Assembly: GCA_963834725.1 (NCBI GenBank)
Contig: CAWICN010000001.1
Location: 372,001 to 436,000, forward strand
Direction: 5' to 3'
DNA length: 64,000 bases
DNA from: PALSA-693 sp963834725
Lineage (GTDB): Bacteria > Actinomycetota > Acidimicrobiia > Acidimicrobiales > Palsa-688
A model generated the notes under the pieces. That model saw only the letters and a list, made by a program, of their open reading frames with translations. It ran no database searches and had not been told where the DNA came from. Within the stretch, counting starts at the first letter, position 1. Each line of letters opens with the position of its first letter. A program made the position numbers and the translations under genes. This document shows positions 36,912 to 45,824 of the stretch, piece after piece.

Positions 36912-37820
36912 TCACGCGAAGGCGGCGAACAGCTCCTCGATCGCCTTCATCTGGCCCCCCGACGTGGACGACGGGACGAGGATCGGGGTGGTGACGCCGG
37001 CGTCCTGCCAGGCCTCGACCCCTTCGCGCACCTGGGCAACGCTCCCGTACAGAGTCACGTCGGACAGCCAGCGGTCGGACATCAGCGAAGGCACCTCGTC
37101 GGCCCGGCCCTCGGCGAACGCTTTCTCGATCGCGCCCATCTCCTCGCCGTAGCCGGCATCGACCCAGTACTTGCGGTAGTTGGGGAGCCGGACGTACCCC
37201 GTGAGAGTCTTCCGGTTGACCGCGGCCGCGACCTCCCTGTCATCGTCGATGACTGTGGGGATCATATTGCCGATGAAAAAGCCGGCAGCCTTGCGGTCGG
37301 CCGGGATCCGGGCCAGCTGTTCCGCCATATGGCTGCGAGCCGCGTTCGCCCACACCGCGCCGTCGCCGATCTCGACGGCCAAATCGAGCATCCTGTTGCG
37401 CAGGGTGGCCAGTACGATTGGCGGGAGCCCGCCGGGCTGGTCGGACGCCTTGCGCAGCTCCCCCACGTAGGAGCGCATGTCGGACAAAGGCTTTCCGGTC
37501 TCCAGGCCCAGCCGCTCGTGGGTGGGACCGTGGCTCACCCCGATCCCGAGGCGGAACCGGCCGCCGGAGATCTCGTTGAGATAGCCCCCGGTCTGCGACA
37601 GGTCCCAGGCCTTGCGGAAATAGATGGGCTGGATGCTGGTCCCGAGCCACGCGGCCGAGGTGGCCTGGGCCATCGAGACGCAAAAGCTCAACTGATCGCC
37701 GGCCAGGCTCGGGCAATAGATCCCCGGGAATCCTCTCCGCTCGGCCTCCTGGGCGATCTCGATGGTCCGGGCCCGGCGGCCCGGCAGGGCCACAAGCGAC
37801 ACGGCGGGGAGCTCACTCAT
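36912..37820 (-). CDS. F420-dependent LLM-class oxidoreductase
   Basis: The 302-residue product is a luciferase-like TIM barrel: VALPGRRARTIEIAQEAERRGFPGIYCPS, GTSIQPIYFRKAWDLSQ, GGRFRLGIGVSHGPTHERLG and a C-terminal AQVREGVEAWQDAGVTTPILVPS. In actinobacteria this group uses cofactor F420 (methylenetetrahydromethanopterin-reductase-like) to reduce or oxidise unknown substrates. ATG 37820 follows GGAGGAGG; a longer frame to 37970 has no homology. It is on the same strand as the FadB gene, 218 bases upstream, and probably supports the same catabolic program. Confidence 0.87.
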   Translation of the reverse strand: MSELPAVSLVALPGRRARTIEIAQEAERRGFPGIYCPSLAGDQLSFCVSMAQATSAAWLGTSIQPIYFRKAWDLSQTGGYLNEISGGRFRLGIGVSHGPTHERLGLETGKPLSDMRSYVGELRKASDQPGGLPPIVLATLRNRMLDLAVEIGDGAVWANAARSHMAEQLARIPADRKAAGFFIGNMIPTVIDDDREVAAAVNRKTLTGYVRLPNYRKYWVDAGYGEEMGAIEKAFAEGRADEVPSLMSDRWLSDVTLYGSVAQVREGVEAWQDAGVTTPILVPSSTSGGQMKAIEELFAAFA

Positions 37821-38284
37821 CTCGTCCTCCTCCAACACGATCCGGGTGCCCGCCACAGAACCAGTCGAGCGAAGAGACGGTGGCGGCACTTGCTCATCTT
37901 CGATGAGACCCTTGCACAAGCCAGCTCGATCTGGCCAGCGGGCGAGGCGGTGCCGTGAGCGGCGATTCAACTTCTCCTCGCGCCCCGATCATTCAGTGGT
38001 GGGCTACAACATGTTGGGGAGTCGACTGCCGGCATGTCGATCGAGGGCTCGGCCTCGGGAGGTGCCGGCGAGGCCGCCGATGACGAGACGGACGCCGGCC
38101 GGTCAGAGGGCGGCCCCGACCCCAGGAGCCAGTCTCGTCAGACGGCCGACAGGTCCAGGGCGGGCGCCGGTGCGCAGGGCCGGGCATGGCACGATCGACA
38201 TTGCTGCGCTCCAGGAACCCGGCACAGTTGATTGCCAATCGGCTGCCGGCCCTGCCGGGGATCGCCCCGGGAGTCCGGCTGACG
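37821..38284. other. Intergenic region, nothing recognised
   Basis: 464 bases between the LLM oxidoreductase start and the end of the next gene on the same strand. No convincing frame, repeat or terminator was seen. Confidence 0.4.
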
Positions 38285-39445
38285 CTACCAGCGGGGCTCT
38301 TCGCCGAGAACGCCGAGGGCGGACTTGCCCACGAGCTCATGGACGAGGGCGCTGTTGGCCGGGTGGAAGCCGCCACAGCGGACGTCACGGTAGATTCGCT
38401 CGAGCTCGTTCGACTTGAACATACCCGTCCCGCCAGATACGTCCATCGCCAGGTCCACGACCTTCTTGGCACCCTCGACGGCCTTGTACTTGGCCGCGAC
38501 CAGCTTGGCCGGCCAGCTCAACCCGTAGTTTACGCCCGCCGACCAGTCGGAGGCGATGCGGTCCACGTGTGCGCTGACGCTGTCGATCTCGATGGCCATC
38601 TCGGCGATCGAATGTTGAATCATCGGGTGGTAGGCGAGGGCGCGGCCACCGAGGGCGATCGACGTCCGCTTTTTCACTCCGGCCACCGCCAGTTCCAGGG
38701 CCCGCTCCGCTAGCCCGAGGTACACGCTCGCGAAGGTCGGCTCCGCCCAGGCGAAGATGCCGAGCACGAAGGCGTCGGCGCCGGCCAGTCCGGCGGGGAC
38801 GACGCGGGCGATGTACGGATCGGGGACGAAAGCTCCCTCCATCACGGTGTCGTCGCTGCGGGTGGCGCGCATGCCCAGGGTGTCCCACGTCTCGACGATG
38901 TGGTACCCCTTGGCGTCGCGGGGGAGGAAGCCGTGGACGATCTTCGGATTCTGCGGATCACTGGTGTCCATGGCGTGGAAGCCCAGCCGGGTCCACACCG
39001 GGGTTAGAGAGCCGAAGATCTTGTGTGCGGTGATCTCGTAGCCGCCGTCGACCGGTTCGGCTTTGGCGGTCGAGAGGAGCACCGGCAGGTCGTTGCCGGC
39101 CTCGCCGTGGCCGGCGGCGAACACCTCGCCGGCGACGGCTTCCTCGAGGAGCCATCTCAGGCTCTTGTCACCGTTACGCCACAGGTCGGCGGCGACGCCA
39201 GTCCAGTAGACGTGCATGTTGACCGCCAGGGCCGTGGCGGGTGAGCGGCGCGCCAGGCGGCGCTCTTCCTGGCACACCTCCGCCAGGGTCATGCCGAGGC
39301 CCCCGAGCTCGGTGGGCACCGCCATCAGCAGGTAGCCGGCGGTCCGCAACTCCTCGAAGTCCTCGGTGAAGAAGCGGTTCTCGCGGTCGTAGCCGGCGCT
39401 GCGAGCCGCGCAGCGATCCAGTGTCTCGTCAGACAGTACGGTCAT
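38285..39445 (-). CDS. Acyl-CoA dehydrogenase-like flavoprotein (type-2 C-terminal domain)
   Basis: The 386-residue protein has the acyl-CoA dehydrogenase fold (GGLGMTLAEVCQEERRLARRSPATALAVNMH; HKIFGSLTPVWTRLGFHAM). Its C-terminus (GGTGMFKSNELERIYRDVRC, GGFHPANSALVHELVGKSAL) matches the Acyl-CoA_dh_2 group, which includes flavin-dependent hydroxylases such as DszC/HsaA relatives as well as dehydrogenases. The typical catalytic Glu motif of fatty-acid dehydrogenases is not evident. GGGAGGGC precedes ATG 39445. A monooxygenase role is as likely as dehydrogenation. Confidence 0.82.
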   Translation of the reverse strand: MTVLSDETLDRCAARSAGYDRENRFFTEDFEELRTAGYLLMAVPTELGGLGMTLAEVCQEERRLARRSPATALAVNMHVYWTGVAADLWRNGDKSLRWLLEEAVAGEVFAAGHGEAGNDLPVLLSTAKAEPVDGGYEITAHKIFGSLTPVWTRLGFHAMDTSDPQNPKIVHGFLPRDAKGYHIVETWDTLGMRATRSDDTVMEGAFVPDPYIARVVPAGLAGADAFVLGIFAWAEPTFASVYLGLAERALELAVAGVKKRTSIALGGRALAYHPMIQHSIAEMAIEIDSVSAHVDRIASDWSAGVNYGLSWPAKLVAAKYKAVEGAKKVVDLAMDVSGGTGMFKSNELERIYRDVRCGGFHPANSALVHELVGKSALGVLGEEPRW

Positions 39446-39537
39446 GATCTTGCCCTCCCGGTTTGGTGACAGTGTCACCATGAGGAATCCGATGCGCCGC
39501 AACCTCCGGGCGTGTACGGATTTGCGGTACGGAGCGG

Positions 39538-41488
39538 TTAGAGGCCCAACTCCGGAGCCCGCCGCACCAGATCGAGCTTCGACGAGACCCCGAGCTTCAT
39601 ATAGGCGTTAGTCAGGTGGGTCTCGACCGTCCGCTCGCCGATGAACAGCCGGTCGGCGATCTCGCGGGCAGAACACCCCGCTGCGGCGAGGCGTGCCACC
39701 TCCAGCTCGCGCTTGCTCAGCGCGGTAGGGCCGAGCAGCTCTGTTTTCTTCCGGCGTCCCCTTGCGCCCAGTCCGGAGAGGTCGGCCAGGACCTCCCGGC
39801 GGCGGACCGCCGCCTGGCAGCCTTCGAAGATGCTGGCGGCGCGCTCCAGGGCGTCCGTCGCCCGCTCGCGGTCGGCCCGTCCCGAGCAGTGGCCGAGGAG
39901 GGCAAGGGCCCGACCTTCCATCAGCGTCCAGCCGACGGCCTCAAAGTCACCCGCTGCCAGCTCGAACGCCTGAGCCGCCGTCTCAACCTCGCCCGATGCG
40001 AAGGCAGCGGCGCCCGCCACGAGGGCCCGGAGGCCTGCACCCGGCTTCCCGGCCGGCGGAGCCGGATCGTCGGCGAGCAGTTCGTATGCACGCTCCGCCG
40101 TCGTGGCGTCCCGGCTGTACACGGCGGACTCGGCCAAATCGGCCAGCATGAACCGCCCCCACAGCCAGTAACCGTTCGCGACGGCGTCCTCCACCAAACG
40201 GAGGAGCGGCTCCACGCCGGCCCGCCGGTCCCCCGAAAGTGAGGAAAGCATGGCCTGCGACCAGGCCCGGAGCACGCTGAACATCCACCAGCGGCGGCCG
40301 CGAAACGAGCGGTCCATGGTCGCTTGGAGATCGGCCGCCTCGCTCGTCCGTCCCATCTCCGCCAGCGCAATTACAGCTGTGGCCGCTCCGAGAGCCCGCC
40401 GCAGGCCCACCCCGCCGTCCCAGGCGATCTGGTCCATCGCGGCCGTGACACATCGGGCGAGGTCGCCGGTCAGCCACGCGACCTGAGCGGTGAAGTCGAG
40501 CAGGAGAGTGTCGCGGTAGGCCGGATTGACCTCTTTGGCAAAATGGAGGTCTTCTTCGGCGCGGAGGTCGCCGAGCAGCTCACGTAACCAGCCGCGCATG
40601 GCGATCATGTAGGACCGCCGGTAGGCCCTGTCGGTGTCAGAGGCGATCTTGATCGCCTGGTCTACGACCGGGAGCGATTCCTCGATGTGCCCGCTTGGAG
40701 CCAGGGCCCACGCCAGCGAGCACAGCGCCTGCAAGTGGAGGAACTCGTCCCCGACGGACTGGGCCTGCGCCAACATCTGGCGGGCGTGTGTTGCATGGCC
40801 GGCGAGGTCGTCAGCGATACCGAGGTGGTAGCCCATCTCGTTGGCGGCGAGCAGGCCGGCATGCTGGTCGCCCGCCTCGAAGAAAAGGTCCCGCGCCGAT
40901 GCGATCAATTCCCGGCCCGCATCCAGTTCGGCCATGCCCCAAACCAGGAAGCTGCCCAGGCTGAACTTGACCGCTGCGCGCTGGCCCGCATCGCCGTTTT
41001 GTTCGAGGACCTGATCGGCGCGCCGCATGGCTTGCGCTCCGACGTCGGCGTCGACGTCGGCCCGGTGGTCGACGACCCACTCCGGCGTAAGGGGCATGAC
41101 GGCAGCCACCTGGCGCCACCGTGTGTCGCCGGCCGGGATCATGGTGAGCAGCGCCTCCAGCAGGGTCAGGGCCTCCCGATGGTGCTCTCCGGCTTCGGCG
41201 CGGCGAAGGGCTTCGCAAAGCGTCTCTATCGCTTCGTCGTCGCCGGGATCTGCCGCCTGCACCACGTGGCTTGCCGCGGCACCATATCGGCCGGCTTCGA
41301 CCAGCACTCGTGCGGCATGGCGGTGAAGCGACCGGCGGCGCGCTCCGCTGATCTGGCTGTAGATGGCCTCCTGTATCAGCGGGTGGCTGATCTCGTAGAG
41401 GAGCTCGTTGCCTTCCTCGAGCTCGGCGACAAGCCGAACCTGGCCAAGCCTGTCGAGGATCGCGGCCAGATCGTCGAGAGACTGGCCA
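39538..41488 (-). pseudogene. C-terminal part (TPR-like and LuxR HTH) of an IS-interrupted cyclase-AAA-LuxR regulator
   Basis: This piece starts inside the ATPase-associated helical region (LDDLAAILDRLGQVRLVAEL and LLYEISHPLIQEAIYSQISG), runs through about 450 residues of TPR-like helices and ends in a LuxR/FixJ DNA-binding domain (LSKRELEVARLAAAGCSARE then IADRLFIGERTVETHLTNAY). The sequence upstream in this frame belongs to the ISAzo13-type element. Joined to 43432-44924 across one CTAAG copy it gives an uninterrupted frame of 1,147 residues. Alone it lacks a start codon with a ribosome site. Some LuxR-type activity from internal initiation cannot be excluded. Confidence 0.85.
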
Positions 41489-41531
41489 CTTAGTGCTGGC
41501 GCAACAATAACTTCGGGTTGTTGCTCGGGCG

Positions 41532-42446
41532 TCAGGGGCGTGGGCTGAGGGTGTAGTTGCGGGCGGGCTGGGTGTCGTGCGGACGGATTTGTAGGAGGGC
41601 CATGTCCTCGTCGCTGGTTTTGATGCCCGTGGGGTAGTCGGTGGTGACGAGGTAGGCCTTGACCTTGAGTCCGGTGGTGGTTGTGGTGGTTCGAAGATAG
41701 TTGAGGATGGTCTCGTAGCTGTCGAGTGGTCGCCCGGCCCAGTTCTTGCTGATCTCGCTGAACAGCCGGTGCTCCACGGGGTTCCATTTCGACGCGCCGG
41801 TGGGATAGTGGCAGACGGTGACGGTGAGGCCATGGCGGTCGCAGAGTCGGTGCTGTAGGGCGTACTTCCAGGCCCGGGCGCGCGCCCCGTTGCTGCCGCC
41901 GCCGTCGGCGAGGAGGAGCAGCTGGGTGGCATCGGGGTAGCGGCGCCGGCCGTCATAGACCCACCATTTGGCGATGCTGTCGACGGCGAAGGTGGGGGTG
42001 TTGTGGGAGGTGCCGACGAACATCGACCCTCGGTTGGCCCTGATGTCATAGATGCCGTAGGGGACGGCGACGCCCTCGGCCTCGGAGCGAAAGTCGTATG
42101 CGTTGACCGCGATGGGCTGGCGGCCCCAGGTGGCGCCGTGGTTGGCGAAGTTGCCGACCAGCTCCCGGTGTTTGGCGTCGACGCTGATGATGGGCCAACC
42201 CTGGGCGGCGAAATGCTCCCGCTGGGCGGTGATGTAGGCGAACTGGGCATCTCTGCCCGGGTCCGCCCGGCGGGTGAGCTTTTTGTGATTGACCCGCAGG
42301 CGGAAGCCCAACTGGCGGAGAATGCAGCCGACCGTGTTGGGGCACACGTCGATGCCCCCGGCGCGCAACTCGTGGGCGATCTTCTCGGTGGTCCGCCGGG
42401 TCCACTTGATACCGGTCACCGGGTCGCCGGCGGTGTCGTGTTCCAT
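41532..42446 (-). CDS. ISAzo13-family transposase, catalytic part (OrfB)
   Basis: The 304-residue frame contains WTRRTTEKIAHELRAGGIDV and LGFRLRVNHKKLTRR, and the DDE core: Asp in PIISVDAKHREL, Asp in LLLLADGGGSNGARA and Glu in TGASKWNPVEHRLFSEISKNW. ATG 42446 (MEHDTAGDP) is inside the conserved transposase, not at its natural N-terminus: family members continue upstream through GRK..K.DPEV-like sequence, which here lies in the -1 frame of the preceding gene. It is most likely made as a fusion with that gene product. Confidence 0.85.
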   Translation of the reverse strand: MEHDTAGDPVTGIKWTRRTTEKIAHELRAGGIDVCPNTVGCILRQLGFRLRVNHKKLTRRADPGRDAQFAYITAQREHFAAQGWPIISVDAKHRELVGNFANHGATWGRQPIAVNAYDFRSEAEGVAVPYGIYDIRANRGSMFVGTSHNTPTFAVDSIAKWWVYDGRRRYPDATQLLLLADGGGSNGARARAWKYALQHRLCDRHGLTVTVCHYPTGASKWNPVEHRLFSEISKNWAGRPLDSYETILNYLRTTTTTTGLKVKAYLVTTDYPTGIKTSDEDMALLQIRPHDTQPARNYTLSPRP

Positions 42447-42454
42447 CAGCCCGG

Positions 42455-43270
42455 CTATGCGGGCGATGACCTCGGGGATCCTTTTGGGGTGGCCTTGCGG
42501 CCGGCGCCAGGGCGTCGCACCCGGCCCGGGGTGACATCGCCACCTAGAAGCTCACGGCGGCCCCGGGCCACGGTGTCAGAATCGATGCCCAACAGTTCTG
42601 CGATCTGGGTGTCACCGCCATGGCCGACCTTGAGTGCCTCCAACCCGGCATACAGTCGCCGCTGGCGTTCATCGAGCAGGCTGTAGAACAACACGATGGC
42701 CGCCTTGATCTCCTCGGGCAGCGCCCGCACCCCTGCTCCCAAACCCAACAGGTCCGGGGTGGCGTCATAGACCTGGCGGGCGGCCAACTGCTGGCGTCGC
42801 AGCGAGGGATCGGCGGAGAGATACACGTAGCGACTGGCCACCTGCTGGCGGGACAGCCGACCGGCGCGGACCGCTTCTAACAAGGGAGCTTTGCACTCGA
42901 CGTGCACTACGCCCTCGAGTTCGGCCGTGTCGTAGCCGGCCTCTGACGCCCCCACGAGCGCCTCCACCGTGGACAAAAGCGTGCCGAATCGAGAGAACCA
43001 CACTGAGCGGAACGACCACAGCCCCAACTCATCGAAGCGAGCTATCTCCTCCAGGGTGTAGTAGCGGCCCCGATGCGAATAGCTGGTCCGATAGGCCAAG
43101 CTCTCCAGCTTGCGGAACACCGTGGCGTCCGCGTGGGTTCCCAACGCCTCCTTCAGTTCGCTCATCGTGGCGATCTTGCGTGACCGCAGCAGGTGGACCA
43201 GGTCTTCGGCGTGATACCGCTCGGGTCTCATTCTGAGAGCATTCCTCCTCGCTAGGAATAACTCTCTCAT
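42455..43270 (-). CDS. ISAzo13 transposase N-terminal part with extra winged-helix domain (OrfA)
   Basis: A 271-residue frame. Residues about 15-185 read ERYHAEDLVHLLRSRKIATM, then SYSHRGRYYTLEEIARFDEL, then LWSFRSVWFSRFGTLLSTVE. This is a winged-helix-like protein I know as a separate gene near ISAzo13-type transposases. Residues about 205-263 (LDERQRRLYAGLEALKVGHG, IDSDTVARGRRELLGG, GRVRRPGAGRKATPK) are the true N-terminus of ISAzo13 transposases. It ends eight codons after CCCAAAA. A -1 shift there joins it to the catalytic frame. Fusion of the winged-helix part to the transposase is unusual. Confidence 0.78.
   Translation of the reverse strand: MRELFLARRNALRMRPERYHAEDLVHLLRSRKIATMSELKEALGTHADATVFRKLESLAYRTSYSHRGRYYTLEEIARFDELGLWSFRSVWFSRFGTLLSTVEALVGASEAGYDTAELEGVVHVECKAPLLEAVRAGRLSRQQVASRYVYLSADPSLRRQQLAARQVYDATPDLLGLGAGVRALPEEIKAAIVLFYSLLDERQRRLYAGLEALKVGHGGDTQIAELLGIDSDTVARGRRELLGGDVTPGRVRRPGAGRKATPKGSPRSSPA
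42482..42488 (-). promoter_or_regulatory. Candidate -1 ribosomal frameshift heptamer CCCAAAA
   Basis: Read on the minus strand as ACC CCA AAA GGA, this is a canonical X XXY YYZ slippery heptamer (C CCA AAA) in the zero frame of OrfA. A one-base backward slip gives AAA AGG ATC CCC GAG GTC (K R I P E V), which runs without a stop into OrfB. The zero-frame stop comes shortly after, at 42455. A lost A in the A run would give the same picture. Confidence 0.5.
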
Positions 43271-43431
43271 AACATGTCGGTCCGATGGTGGATCGACCCC
43301 GCCCTCTCCGAGCCGATAACCCCACTCTTACAAGGACGACTTGATATTTGACGGCGCAGGAGCCGAGGCCTCTACAACCACAATGATGAGAGGAGTGCGC
43401 TCAAATCGCCGTACTTATTATTGAGTCAGCC

Positions 43432-44924
43432 CTTAGTCGCAGCAGGTCCCTGAGCTCCGCCCGGTAGCCGATGACAGTCAGAAGCTCAAGAGTGGAGCGA
43501 TCGCCACCGCCGAGGGTACGGAGCCGAGCCTGGACTCTGTCGGCCAGATCCTCGGGCAGAGCCCGAAGGGAGGGGTGCGCGAGGTCCCCCCCTTCCTCGA
43601 GAAGCGCCCTAACCAGACCGGTCACGAAGAGAGGACTGCCCTGGGCCCTTGCTACCAACCAGTCAACGAGGGCGTCAGTGACAGGAGCTCCGACCAGCTC
43701 CTCGGCCAGCTCTCTCACATCCCGCCTGGCGAGAGGAGTCACGTGGACACGGGTGAGCAGACCTTCCTGCTCCAACGCCCACACGACTTCGCCCGCCACC
43801 GAGTGCGCGGCAAGCTCCTCTGGCCGGGCCGCGAGGAGGACGAGAAGGGGGAAGTCGGCCAGATTGCGGCTGAGGTAGTTGAGAGCCTCCCATGAGGAGC
43901 CATCAGCCAGGTGGACGTCGTCGAGGGTCACGACCAGAGGAGCTCTTTCGCTCATCCTCTGGAGAAGGCTGGCGAGCGCGCTCAGCAGCCTGACCCGGGG
44001 CCGGTCGTCGGAGGTTTGAGCCTTGGCCGCTGCGCTGACAGAAGGGAGGAGGGCGGCAAGGTCGGCGACCTGGCCGCCGCACAGCTCCAGCACGTCGGTC
44101 TCGGAGAACAATCGCAACCGTCGCTCAAGGGCTTCTACCCAAAGACCGAGCGACGCCGTGGCTCCGAGGGGATAGGCGCGGGCGGACAGCGAAATGACGC
44201 GGTCGCGATGGCGGGCCACCAGCTCCGAAGCCAGCCGGGTCTTACCCACGCCTGCTTCGCCGAGCATCAACACCACCCTTAATCGACCGGCCGTCGTTTG
44301 GTCCAACTCGCCTTCGAGACGCCGGAGCAGCACGTCCCGGCCCACCAACCCGGGCCGCCGTCCGCTGGAGGTCGGGAGGGCCTCGCGCCATTCCACCGAG
44401 AAGGCGCTCACCGGCTCGTCCATGCCCTTGAGGGGTATGTCTCCGACCGGGACGAACACGAATCCGGCCTTGGACGACACCAGGCCTCGCACAAGACTCG
44501 AGATGAGGATCTGACCCACGCTGGCCGCGTCACACAGCCGCTTGGCGACCACCACCGCGGCGCCGAAGTAGTCGTCCTCGTCGCGGATGGGTTCGCCGAC
44601 ATGGATGCCGACCCGGACGCCGAGCTTCGCTCCGCTGCCGGCGTTGTGACGTTGGATGGCCCTCTGCATGGAGATCCCGCACATGGAGGCGGCTACTGCG
44701 CTGTCGAAGACGACCATCAACCCGTCGCCCAGGTTCTTGACCTCCTGACCGCCGGTTTCGGCCACCGCCTTACGAAGGATCGCGAAATGGCGCCGCCTGA
44801 GGTCCTCGCTGGCTTCGTCGCCGAGCCGTTCGAGCAGCGCGCTCGAGCCCGTCAGGTCCGTGAACAGGAGGGTGACTATTTGGGCTGCCAGCGCTCGCTC
44901 CCTTCGACGTCCAGAATACGGCAT
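43432..44924 (-). pseudogene. N-terminal part (class III cyclase plus AAA ATPase) of the IS-interrupted regulator
   Basis: Starts at ATG 44924. Residues about 10-170 are a class III nucleotide cyclase domain (IVTLLFTDLTGSSALLERLG, VKNLGDGLMVVF, VRVGIHVGEPIRDEDDYFGA). Residues about 190-490 are an AAA/NB-type ATPase (LVGRDVLLRRLE, Walker A GEAGVGKTR, Walker B LVVTLDDVHLAD, LVARAQGSPLFVTGLVRALL). The frame runs into the insertion element after LRDLLRL and stops at 43401. The intact ancestor was a large LuxR-type regulator. The ATG has no clear Shine-Dalgarno; an internal CTG after AAGGGAG is possible. Confidence 0.85.
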
Positions 44925-44965
44925 CTGAGGCAACGGGGCGATCTCCGCAGGGCTAACGTGACGGT

Positions 44966-45493
44966 ATGGACGCTGCCACGTTGCGCAAGATCCAGCAGCC
45001 ACTGAAGGACCAGTATTCCGCCGACGCGGGACAGGCGCTCGTGACACTTACGGCGCAGGGCTCGCTGGATGACTCGGAGATCACTTGCTCCGTTGAAACC
45101 GGCCGTGTTCTCGTGCAGGCGGGATTGCACCCCGCGACCGGAGGAGATGGCAGCCTGGCCTGCTCGGGCGACATGCTTCTCCAGGCGTTGGTGGCCTGTG
45201 CCGGCGTGACTCTGCGGTCGGTCGCCACCAACCGTGGCATCGAGGTGACTGGCGTCGTTCGGGCAGAGGGCGACCTCGACTTCAGGGGCACTCTCGGCGT
45301 CGACCGGAGCGCGCCGGTCGGGTTTCGCACCATAAGGTTGATCTTCGAGCTTGACTCGACGGCATCGGAGGAGGAACTCGAAAAGCTGATCGCCTCCACC
45401 GAGCGGTACTGCGTCGTGTACCAGACTCTCGCTCAATCCCCGGCGCTTGAAGTGGTTGTAGCACCAGGCCAGGTTGGGGGGCCAGGCTCCTAG
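44966..45493 (+). CDS. OsmC family protein
   Basis: The 175-residue product has the OsmC-fold peroxiredoxin features: first redox Cys in LLQALVACAGVTLRSVA and second in STERYCVVYQTLA, with the beta strands GVVRAEGDLDFRGTLGVD between. Such proteins reduce organic hydroperoxides using thiols. It is divergent from the interrupted cyclase-AAA gene with only 41 bases between starts, so promoters overlap and the regulator may have controlled it (inference). Confidence 0.87.
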   Translation: MDAATLRKIQQPLKDQYSADAGQALVTLTAQGSLDDSEITCSVETGRVLVQAGLHPATGGDGSLACSGDMLLQALVACAGVTLRSVATNRGIEVTGVVRAEGDLDFRGTLGVDRSAPVGFRTIRLIFELDSTASEEELEKLIASTERYCVVYQTLAQSPALEVVVAPGQVGGPGS

Positions 45494-45582
45494 AGAAACG
45501 GCGGAGGCCTTGGTCGACAAGGTCGTGCCGTGCTTGGCACGCCCCGACTTGCCCACGACTTTTGGAATCATCGCGTACTTCT

Positions 45583-45619
45583 GGAGCGAAAAGTACATCT
45601 CATGTACTTTGTGCTCCAA
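45583..45619. terminator. AT-rich dyad between convergent genes
   Basis: TGGAGC-GAA-AAGTACAT-CTC-ATGTACTT-TGT-GCTCCA forms a 14-of-17 bp stem with a three-base loop. It lies in the 331-base gap after osmC and before the end of the amidase gene, in a locally AT-rich patch. A two-way transcription terminator is one reading; an operator or dimer binding site is another. CCAAAGGTCG occurs twice just after it. Confidence 0.5.
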
Positions 45620-45679
45620 AGGTCGCTGGAATGTCCAAAGGTCGGCGAGGATGTGGGCTTAAAGGGGCCAAATGTATGT

Positions 45680-45700
45680 GGGCGCAGGGGCCCCGCGCCC
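45680..45700. terminator. GC-rich dyad
   Basis: GGGCGC, a bulged A, GGGGCCCC, then GCGCCC makes a compact stem followed by TTAAA. It may terminate the amidase transcript or the osmC transcript together with the dyad at 45583. Confidence 0.45.
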
Positions 45701-45824
45701 TTAAACACCGGATCGGCGCGCTCATACCGTGAGGTTCGACCTCCTCGCCCGGCGGCCGATGCGCCAGCTGCCACTGGCAGGAGGCGTGCGAGGCAGATCA
45801 GGAATGGGTGAGCGCCTGAGCGGT

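Larger units (their letters stand above)
41494..43431 (-). mobile_element. ISAzo13-type insertion sequence (1,938 bp)
   Basis: The ends are imperfect inverted repeats: TGCTGGCGCAACAATAACT from 41494 inward and GGCTGACTCAATAATAAGT from 43431 inward, 14 of 19 matching. Both ends are flanked by CTTAG (41489-41493 and 43432-43436, CTAAG on the coding strand), a 5-bp target duplication. The element carries two minus-strand frames that together make a DDE transposase. It interrupts the cyclase-AAA-LuxR gene in the same orientation. Confidence 0.85.
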
